Below are positions 23,893-31,800 of a stretch of 35,891 nt of DNA, one piece after another (within the stretch, counting starts at the first letter, position 1; every line of letters begins with the position of its first letter). The stretch is from Blautia sp. (GTDB lineage: Bacteria > Bacillota > Clostridia > Lachnospirales > Lachnospiraceae), in assembly GCA_022770365.1 (NCBI GenBank), contig JALEHU010000080.1, positions 1 through 35,891 of the forward strand. Reading direction: 5' to 3'. The position numbers were made by a program, and so were the translations under genes. A model generated the notes under the pieces. That model saw nothing but the letters and a program-made list of their open reading frames with translations, had not been told where the DNA came from and did not search any database.

Positions 23893-24711
23893 TTATAAGA
23901 AATTGCGGTATTGCTCGGGACGGCGGTCACGCAGATACGGACTGCTGGTTCGGGCCTGTGTGATTGCATCCAGATCAAGAACACCGTACAGAGTTGCTTC
24001 TTTTTCTTCTTTTATGTGCTCCAGAATCTGTCCGCGGGGACCGCAGATAATGCTGTATCCGCCCATATAGAGGTCATCACCTTCCTGTCCGAAACGGTTG
24101 ACCGCACAGACATAGCAGGTGTTTTCCAGGGCACGCTGGGGCATGTTCAGATGCCAGATATCCATATCCTGAATGCACCATGCAGACGGACAGAAAATGA
24201 TCTCAGCGCCTTTACAGGTCAGGATTCTTGCAACTTCCGGGAACCCTGCATCATAGCAGATCATAATTCCGATACGGCCGTAACGGGTGTTAAATACCGG
24301 GTAATCTTCTCCATTGCGGAAATAGAAACGTTCCAGCGCCCAGAGATGGTTTTTGTCATAAGCGCCCTCTACATATCCTTCATCATTAATGAGAACAGCG
24401 CTGTTGAAAAGAACGCCCGGAAGTTCCGGTTTGTAAAGTGCGATCGGAGCAATGATATATACTTTTTTTTCTCTTGCAACTGCCTGAAGAGCCTGAATAG
24501 TCGGGCCATCGATGTATTCGCCCATGGATGGGAATTTTGTTCCCAGGATACCCAGATTGTATCCGGTGGAAAAGAGCTCGGGCAGGCAGATGATCTGTGC
24601 GCCGTTATCGGCGGCTTCTTCAATCATGGGAATTGCTTTTCGGGTACTTGCCTGTGTGTCGCCCATAATACTCTGAAACTGGATTAAAGCTACCTTTACT
24701 GTACGTTTCAT
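23893..24711 (-). CDS. Nitrilase-superfamily carbon-nitrogen hydrolase (N-carbamoylase-like)
   Basis: The 272-residue protein has the Glu-Lys-Cys triad of the CN-hydrolase fold: Glu45 in CLPELFSTGYN, Lys120 in YDKNHLW and Cys152 in MICYDAGFPEVAR. The glutamate second acid is also near GEDYPVF. The family hydrolyses non-peptide C-N bonds in amides, nitriles or N-carbamoyl compounds, in the cytoplasm. Size and motifs fit the amidase/N-carbamoyl branch more than true nitrilases. It is convergent with the hydantoinase operon and next to PucR; removing the carbamoyl group after ring opening would complete a hydantoin route, but this is inference. AGGAGG stands eight bases before the start. An unrelated omega-amidase-like role is possible. 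Confidence 0.88.
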   Translation of the reverse strand: MKRTVKVALIQFQSIMGDTQASTRKAIPMIEEAADNGAQIICLPELFSTGYNLGILGTKFPSMGEYIDGPTIQALQAVAREKKVYIIAPIALYKPELPGVLFNSAVLINDEGYVEGAYDKNHLWALERFYFRNGEDYPVFNTRYGRIGIMICYDAGFPEVARILTCKGAEIIFCPSAWCIQDMDIWHLNMPQRALENTCYVCAVNRFGQEGDDLYMGGYSIICGPRGQILEHIKEEKEATLYGVLDLDAITQARTSSPYLRDRRPEQYRNFL

Positions 24712-24949
24712 AGTAGTACCTCCTCATATGCTGATAAAGCCGGTTTACAGAGGGTCAGATCTGTGATATACCGACGCTACGAGTATACCAGAAAACCGGA
24801 GAAAAGTAGATAGTTTAAAGCGACAAAATATCGGGAAAATACTTGGACAAAGGGACAATCGGGTTGTATTGACGGAGCAGGCGGAAACAGAATCTGTTTT
24901 TGAGAAAAATAAAAGATATATTAAAAATTTGTACATAGAAAGAAGGCAG

Positions 24950-24978
24950 TTGCTTTTATAAGGGCTATATTTTATAAT
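24950..24978 (+). promoter_or_regulatory. Promoter of the Rpn-family gene
   Basis: A perfect TATAAT (24973-24978) lies 17 bases after TTGCTT (24950-24955) and about 40 bases before the start at 25020. The rest of the divergent 24712-25019 gap holds no gene. Confidence 0.55.
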
Positions 24979-25019
24979 AAAGCTACGCAGGATACATTTG
25001 CCATACATAAGGAGTACAT

Positions 25020-25829
25020 ATGGCAAATACGAAGTTTAAGGATCTGAATTTAAAAAATGCTTTTCTTTTTGCTGCAGCGCTGCAGGATAGTGAAACTTGC
25101 AGGATTATTCTTGAAATCATTCTTGGAAAGGACATTCCTGCATTAAGAGTTCACACAGAGCACTGCCTGCTTTATAGTTCTGATTTCCGCAGCATTCGTC
25201 TGGATGTATATGCCAGCGATGAGGTGGAGATTTCTTACAACCTTGAAATGCAGAACGGGGAAAAAGCGGAACTTCCGAAAAGAAGCCGCTTTCATCAGGC
25301 AGAAATGGATGTAGCTTCGCTGAAACCCGGGGACAGCTTTCGGGATATGAAACCGTGTTATGTGATTTTTATTTGTACGTTTGACCCGTTTGATCGGGGA
25401 CTGTACAGATACACATTTGAAAACCGGTGCAGGGAGGCAGATTTCTCTTTGGGGGATGAAGCCTGTAGAATTTTTCTTAATACAAAGGGAACGAACAGGG
25501 AAGAAGTACCGGAACTACTGGTGGATTTCCTTCACTATGTAGAAGACAGCAGTGATGCCTTTGCCAGCAGGGTGTCCTATCCGCAGATCAGTCAGCTTCA
25601 CAGTAAGGTGAAAGAATTGAAGAAAAGCAGAGAATGGGAGGGACGGTATATGACGTTTGGAGAACTTCTCGATGATACGAAAGAAGAATGCAGGAAAGAG
25701 TGTCTGCATAAAGTGGTGCTGAATATGCTTCGTGCAGGAAGATATTCCATGGAAGAGATTGCGGAAATCAATGAGATCTCTGTGGCAGAGGTGCAGAAAA
25801 TAGAAGAGTCTGCCTGTGCTGAAAAGTAA
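25020..25829 (+). CDS. Rpn-family recombination-promoting nuclease / putative transposase
   Basis: A 269-residue protein of the Rpn (PD-(D/E)XK) family, common in many copies in Lachnospiraceae. The opening FKDLNLKNAFLFAAALQDSE and the catalytic core RLDVYASDEVEISYNLEMQ (candidate Asp62, Glu76, Gln78) are typical. The last part carries the charged region and small helical end (MEEIAEINEISVAEVQKIEE). Rpn proteins in E. coli are DNA endonucleases that raise RecA-independent recombination. The start has AAGGAG about six bases upstream and a good promoter. There is no partner gene and no inverted repeat at its ends; the 430-base gap behind it is non-coding. A tail-only relative lies at 4695-5051, so the family has been gained and lost in this genome. 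Confidence 0.85.
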   Translation: MANTKFKDLNLKNAFLFAAALQDSETCRIILEIILGKDIPALRVHTEHCLLYSSDFRSIRLDVYASDEVEISYNLEMQNGEKAELPKRSRFHQAEMDVASLKPGDSFRDMKPCYVIFICTFDPFDRGLYRYTFENRCREADFSLGDEACRIFLNTKGTNREEVPELLVDFLHYVEDSSDAFASRVSYPQISQLHSKVKELKKSREWEGRYMTFGELLDDTKEECRKECLHKVVLNMLRAGRYSMEEIAEINEISVAEVQKIEESACAEK

Positions 25830-25983
25830 TACTCTGTCTGGAAAAATTCCTTTGATGTACAAATGATAAAATACGCATATCCTATGATACGATTATAAGA
25901 GGATACACATTTTAAAATAAAATACTTTTCTGATAAATACACAACTGTTATTGTACATATCTGAACAGTTAATGAATCTATGG

Positions 25984-26057
25984 CATGCAAGGGAATGGAT
26001 ATAAAGAATTCCCTTGTATGTACACGGTCTTGATCCGGCTGGAACAGCCTGCCGGAT
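25984..26057 (+). other. Two stem-loops in the leader region of the UROD-like gene
   Basis: The 25830-26259 gap holds no gene. It contains a 9-bp perfect hairpin, CAAGGGAAT / ATTCCCTTG (25988-26016). A second stem, ATCCGGC / GCCGGAT (26033-26057), can instead fold as GGCTG-GAA-CAGCC. Neither is followed by a T-tract, so they are not ordinary terminators. No known riboswitch consensus is visible; a structured leader is possible. Confidence 0.35.
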
Positions 26058-26259
26058 GTCGATATCATTTCAATTGTTGTTATATTTAAAAATGGCATAT
26101 GTATTCTGTGTGGATGAAAAGACAGCCAATCCATGCTTGCGTAATTTCGGGTAAGGATTTAGTATGTAAATATAGAATAATTGTATCTGTTCAGAAGTTA
26201 CTATCTGCAGAGATACTGGACAGATACGAATAATCTTAACAGGTACACAGGAGGAAGAC

Positions 26260-27441
26260 ATGAACACGTCAGAACGCTTATTAGCTACGTTGAATTTCGA
26301 AAAGCCGGAGGACAGAGGGGCATTTGCGGAGACTTTTTTTCCGTGGACGCTGACCGTGGAACGATGGCTGAAAGAGGGGATTCCGGAGATATTTACAGCG
26401 GATTATTTATACCCTCAGGCGAAGGACCGGAGCAGAAGATACTTTAATGATCTGATGACAGATCCGGTTTATGAGTATGAACAGTTTCTGGGTCTGGACG
26501 GGGTAAAGAGAATGTCTTTTCGTATTCCGTTCAAATGTTTTGATGAGCAGGTACTGGAGGATACACCGGAATTTACTTTGAAACTGGACGAAGACGGATG
26601 GCAGAGAAAATATTATAAAACGAGAGATCTGGTTCAGGAAATAAGACCGGTGATTACGGAAGAGGAAGACTGGCCGCTGTTAAAAGCAAAAATAGAGTCT
26701 GAACTGGAGCATTACTGCAGTAATGAAAAGCTCCGGGAAATCTATGGGAAATATACAGACGGGCACAGAAATGGGGGATTCTCCATTCGATTCAGGGCTT
26801 CCGGATTTTTCTGGACGGCGAGAGAACTTCTTGGTGTGGAAGAGCACCTGATCGCTTTTTATGAAATGCCGGAGCTGCTGCATGAGATCAATGATTTTAT
26901 TCTGGAAAAATATCTGGAGTATTTCGATAAAATTTTCAGCCTGATCCAGCCGGAAGTGATTTTGTTTGAGGAAGATTTGAGTGGTGTGAACGGACCGATG
27001 ATATCGCCGGAAATGTTTGACGAATTTATCGGTGCCTATTATAAAAAACTGATCCCGTTTCTGAAGAAAAAAGGTGTGAAAAATGTATTTGTGGATACAG
27101 ATGGTGATTTCAGACAGCTGATACCCAATATGCTGGCAGCAGGCGTGGATGGCTTTCTGCCTGTGGATGTGAATGCCGGGATGGACATCGTGGAAGTGAG
27201 AAAACAGTTTCCAGGTGTAAAACTGATCGGAGGCTTTAATAAACTGGCCATTGCAGATGGGAAAGAAGCTATCGATAAAGAGTTTGGGCGGCTGATGCCT
27301 GTTATCCGCCAGGGCGGGTATATCCCCGGAGCGGATCATCAGGTGGCGCCATCCACTTCTCTGGAGAATTACCGGTATTACCTGGAGTGTCTGAAAGAAG
27401 CGATGAAAGATGCAGGTATTGATGCGCAGCAGATTAAATGA
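26260..27441 (+). CDS. Uroporphyrinogen decarboxylase (UROD)-fold protein
   Basis: A 393-residue TIM-barrel protein of the UROD/MtaA/CmuA family. It opens MNTSERLLATLNFEKPEDRG and ends with the UROD-like ...GFLPVDVNAGMDIVEVRKQF, GGFNKLAIADGKEAI and GGYIPGADHQVAPSTSLENY segments. True HemE has an RQAGR motif near its start that is absent here, so this is not haem synthesis. Paralogues act in methyl transfer in anaerobes, and many lie in carbohydrate loci with no known reaction. AGGAGG precedes the start by a few bases. No corrinoid protein or methyltransferase activator lies next to it; the MalY-like gene is about 95 bases downstream and may be in the same operon. Function undetermined. Confidence 0.85.
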   Translation: MNTSERLLATLNFEKPEDRGAFAETFFPWTLTVERWLKEGIPEIFTADYLYPQAKDRSRRYFNDLMTDPVYEYEQFLGLDGVKRMSFRIPFKCFDEQVLEDTPEFTLKLDEDGWQRKYYKTRDLVQEIRPVITEEEDWPLLKAKIESELEHYCSNEKLREIYGKYTDGHRNGGFSIRFRASGFFWTARELLGVEEHLIAFYEMPELLHEINDFILEKYLEYFDKIFSLIQPEVILFEEDLSGVNGPMISPEMFDEFIGAYYKKLIPFLKKKGVKNVFVDTDGDFRQLIPNMLAAGVDGFLPVDVNAGMDIVEVRKQFPGVKLIGGFNKLAIADGKEAIDKEFGRLMPVIRQGGYIPGADHQVAPSTSLENYRYYLECLKEAMKDAGIDAQQIK

Positions 27442-27466
27442 AGCATAGAAATATAAAGGTTTCATA

Positions 27467-27496
27467 AGCACAAAGTGCGGAGAAATCTGTGCATCA
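27467..27496 (+). repeat. Dispersed 30-bp element, copy 1 (upstream of malY-like gene)
   Basis: AGCACAAAGTGCGGAGAAAT plus ten further bases, matching the last 30 bases of the window (35862-35891) at 28 of 30 positions. It can fold as GCAC-AAA-GTGC and as CGGA-GAAA-TCYG, a stem capped by a GNRA tetraloop; the differences leave pairing possible. It lies in the 95-base gap before the MalY-like gene. Confidence 0.75.
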
Positions 27497-27536
27497 GAGA
27501 GGCAAAAATACTATTTACCAACAGGAGGAACAGATT

Positions 27537-28739
27537 ATGAAGTACGATTTTACATCAATCATAGACCGCCATGGAAAGGATGCCATTGCGATAGACAAAC
27601 TTGGCGGAGGCGGAACGGCGCCGGATCTGCCGAAGGAAGGATTTGACGCTATCCCTATGTGGGTGGCGGACATGAACTTTCCGACAGTGCCCACGATTCA
27701 GGAGAGTATCATAGAACGTGTGAAGCATCCCATGTATGGATATTTCGACCCAACGGACGAATATTATGATTCCATCATTCGCTGGCAGACAAAGAGAAAC
27801 GGCGTAACAGGACTTACGAAAGAGTGCATCGGATACGAAAACGGTGTTCTCGGAGGCGTGATATCTGCCCTGATGGCTTTTGCATCGCCGGGAGATGCAG
27901 TGCTGCTTCACAGTCCGACCTATATTGGCTTTACCGGAAGTATTACCAGCAGGGGCTTTAAAATTGTCCACAGCCCGCTGAAACAGGATGAAAACGGCGT
28001 CTGGAGGATGGATTTTGAAGATATGGATGCAAAGATCAAGGAAAATCATATCCATGCGGCTGTTTTCTGCAGTCCACATAATCCATGCGGCCGTGTATGG
28101 GAACGCTGGGAAATTGAAAAAGCCATGGAAGTGTACAGAGCCAATGACTGCGTGGTGATTTCGGATGAAATCTGGTCTGACATTATTCTGGAAGGGAATC
28201 ATCACACTCCGACACAGTCCGTCAGTGAAGACGCGAGGAACCGTACCATTGCCCTTTATGCACCCAGCAAGACCTTTAACCTGGCCGGACTGATCGGAAG
28301 CTATCATATCATTTACAATCCGTATCTCCGTGACCGGGTGCGGGCTCAGTCAGAAAAATGCCACTACAATTCCATGAATGTACTTTCCATGCATGCACTG
28401 ATCGGCGCATATAAACCGGAAGGCTATGAGTGGGTGGACGAGCTCTGTCAGGTATTGACGGGGAATATTAACTTTGCTTGTGATTATATTGGGGAGCATT
28501 TTGAAGGGGTGAAAGTAAGCCGGCCGCAGGGAACTTATATGCTGTTTCTGGACTGCTCCGAATGGTGCGAAGCCCATGGCAAAACCATTGATGAGGTACA
28601 GAGAGCCGGATGGGATGTGGGAGTAGCATGGCAGGACGGCAGGCCGTTCCATGGACCATGTGCGATACGTATGAACCTTGCATTGCCGTTTTCGCGGGTG
28701 AAAGAAGCATTTGAACGTCTGGATAAATATGTATTCTGA
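27537..28739 (+). CDS. MalY/PatB-family PLP-dependent C-S lyase/aminotransferase
   Basis: The 400-residue protein is a fold-type I PLP enzyme of the MalY/PatB class. FDAIPMWVADMNFPTVPTIQ at the start, CSPHNPCGRVW in the middle, SDEIWSDIIL and the PLP-binding Lys245 in YAPSKTFNLAGLIGSYHII identify it. Members cleave cystathionine or other cysteine S-conjugates to pyruvate, ammonia and a thiol; MalY of E. coli also represses the maltose regulon. The start at 27537 has AGGAGG about eight bases upstream, and 27489 lacks a site. It lies about 95 bases after the UROD-like gene and 75 bases before the large STAND gene, so the three may be co-transcribed; no terminator is visible between them. Confidence 0.9.
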   Translation: MKYDFTSIIDRHGKDAIAIDKLGGGGTAPDLPKEGFDAIPMWVADMNFPTVPTIQESIIERVKHPMYGYFDPTDEYYDSIIRWQTKRNGVTGLTKECIGYENGVLGGVISALMAFASPGDAVLLHSPTYIGFTGSITSRGFKIVHSPLKQDENGVWRMDFEDMDAKIKENHIHAAVFCSPHNPCGRVWERWEIEKAMEVYRANDCVVISDEIWSDIILEGNHHTPTQSVSEDARNRTIALYAPSKTFNLAGLIGSYHIIYNPYLRDRVRAQSEKCHYNSMNVLSMHALIGAYKPEGYEWVDELCQVLTGNINFACDYIGEHFEGVKVSRPQGTYMLFLDCSEWCEAHGKTIDEVQRAGWDVGVAWQDGRPFHGPCAIRMNLALPFSRVKEAFERLDKYVF

Positions 28740-28814
28740 CAGACCATATCGAGCGGAATTTTCCGGATGGAGGAAGGGCAGTATCCATTGACAGAGGGAA
28801 CGGAAGGAGGACGT

Positions 28815-31800
28815 ATGAAAAATATTTTTGTATCAAGCACATTTCGGGATTTTCAGTACGAGAGAGATTGTCTGCGAAGCCAGGTGATTCCGGCCCTGAA
28901 CGAAACGGCACGGAAGTACGGGGAGTCTGTTGATTTTTGTGATCTGAGATGGGGCGTGGATACTACAGAGGAATACGAAAAAGCAGCCGAAAAAGTAATT
29001 TCGGTATGTCTGGATGAGATTGACCGTTCCCGTCCCTACATGCTGATCCTTTTGGGCGAACGATATGGTTTTGTGCCGGATCCATCCGTAATTTCCCTCG
29101 AGGCTCACAGGCGGAAACTGGAACTGGAAGAACTGGAAATCAGTGTAACGCAGCTGGAAATCGAGTATGGTATTATGAAAGATTCGAATACCTGTCGGCA
29201 TACACTGATTTATTTTCGCGAGATCAGGGAAGTCTCCGGGAGAAAGCCCGGCAGGGAATATCTGCCTGAGAATGAGGATTATCAGAAAAAAATGTCAGCG
29301 CTGAAAGAACGGCTGCTTCGTCTTAGCGGAGCAGAAGTCCGTTTTTACCGTGTGGATTCGGATAAACTGGATGATCTTGATGAATTTGCCGGTATGGTTC
29401 AGAGGGATTTTCTTCATCTGCTGGAAGATGAATGGAAAAAAGTCGCTCTCATGAATGTGTTCGAAAAAGACAATTATGCACAGTGGAGATTTCTGGAAGA
29501 AAAGGCGAAATATTTTTCTGCGGGAAGAGGATTTGCGGATCAGGTAATCGCGTGTCTGGAAGAGGAAAAAGAGACGAAACCGGTAATGCTGACAGGGGAA
29601 TCCGGAAGTGGAAAAACCACCTGTTTCAGCCATATCTGTTCTGAAATGAAAGAACGAAAATGGGATGTAATTCCTGTATTATGCGGGAACACTTCCCTGT
29701 CTGTAAGCCGGGAGGGACTCCTGAAATCTGTCGTCTGGCAGGTGGAAAAACTGTTAGGAGAACCTCATTTGTCAGAGGATCAGATGGAAGGGGAAGAACA
29801 CGCCGGAGAAGGCACAGAGGAGAACAATCCGGACAGGTACAGAAGGATGTTTATGCAGCGCCGTTTAAAAAACAGGCTCTCAAAACTCTGCACCATTTAT
29901 GAAAAAACAGACAGGCATCTTCTGATTGCTTTTGATGGTCTTGATCAGTTATCGGATATGGAAAACCTGGAGAACTTGGAGAACTCCGGCCTGTTTCCGG
30001 ATGAAAGCTTCAGAAATGTCAGATGGCTGGTGACCGGTCCGGATACACTAAAAAAACCGGGATCGGTTCACGGACTTTACATGCCGTTTTTTGAGGATGA
30101 AGATAAAAATGCCGTGATCGAGGAAATTCTTGCCGGAAAAGGCAAGCAGCTTTCTTCTGCTGTGAAGGCAGCAGTACTTGGGAAAAAGTCAGCCTCAAAT
30201 CCCCTTTATCTTTATCTCCTGATCAACCGCATGTGCCTGATGAATGCCGAGGATTTTTCTTTTATTGGCAGACAGGGAGGCTCTATTGATGCGATTAACC
30301 GGAGGCAGCTGGAGCTGGTCGGCGGTTACTCGGATGATCTGCAGGAAATGTCCCGGGAACTTCTGTTTATGATCGCAGAAATGCTGGATTCGAAAATGCC
30401 GGGCTCAAAGATGATAGAAGGATGTCTGCAGTATATGGGAATCTCCAGATACGGACTGCGTCTGGCGGATCTGGAAGTTCTGCTGAAAGAGGATGGAGAC
30501 CGTTTTGTACCTGTCGTTTTTTTGCAGATGGTACACTTTATCAGTGAATTGTTTTTGCTGAGGAATGACGGAAGATATGATTTTATGCATAGTTCTCTTC
30601 GGGAAGGAATCTGCAGGGCGATTTCGGATAAAAAAGAAATACATCGCAGGCTGGCGTGCTATTTTCTTTTGCTCCCGGAACAGGATCCCATACGTCAGCA
30701 GGAAGTTCTGTATCATATGATCTGTGCCGGAATGACCGGGGAGGCAATGAAATATGCAGCCGGGATCGGGGAAAATACTGTGCCGGCCGGATATGCTGCG
30801 GAGACGCTTTACGGTCAGTGCATGAAGGATCATGGGGCATGGGTGCTGCACACGATGAATTCTGCAGGAAATGATCTGCAGAGTTTGGAGGATTTTTGTG
30901 GTTTCTGGAGCTTTCTGGAATGTGAGGTGTCAAAGCGTTTCAGGGAAAACAGGGATGCGATGGAAATCTGGCAGTCTGTTCTGGAAGAGGCGCTTCCTCT
31001 TCTGGAAGAACTGGCAGAAGAACAGACGAAAAAACTGACAGAAAGATCAGAGGGAAAAGAGAATTATGTGAGCGGCTATTTATATCGGATTCTTTATCTT
31101 GCCTATGAACAGATTGGAAAAAACCTGGAGCTGACGGAGAATGCGGAGAATTTTGACCGGGCATATGAGTATTACAGGAAAGAAATCAGCATATGTGAGA
31201 CGCTTGCAGACCGGTATAAAAGCGCTCACCATTATTCGGAACTTGCAGTGGCCTATGATAATATGGGTTCCTTTCTCAACAGTATGGGAGATGATAACAA
31301 CCGGGAAGGTTCCCTGAAATTTCTGGAACAGGCAGCTGCGATCAACAGGGAAATTGTACGGCAGGTTCCTGATGAAATCTATATCAGAAATCTTGCTCTG
31401 GCATGCGGAAAAATTGCAAGAATTCATCTTGAAAGGCGAAGAGTTCAGGATATCGAAAAGGGGATGAAGCTTCTCAGAGAAGCAGAAACGCTGATGCGAA
31501 GCCTGATGGAAAAAAATCCGTCTCCGGAGAACCGTTTTGAACTGGCAGCAACGCTTGGAGATCTGGGTGGTGTATACAGGATTTCAGGCGGAAGAAAAAA
31601 TATAGAAACAGGGATCCGCCTTTATGAAGAAGCACTGCAGATGAATCAGGATCTTTATACAGATTTTCATTCGGTCAGAAGTCTTGGAAATTTAGTAAAT
31701 GTATATCTTGCTCTGGGTGAAACCTGCGAGAAAATGGAGGAACGCGTATATGATCAGTATGCATTGTCCTGTTATAAAAAAGCACTTTCTTATGCTGAAA

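Noticed and set aside
26260-27441. Haem biosynthesis hemE
   Set aside because: The HemE N-terminal RQAGR substrate motif is missing and no other haem gene is near; the UROD fold alone does not give that function.
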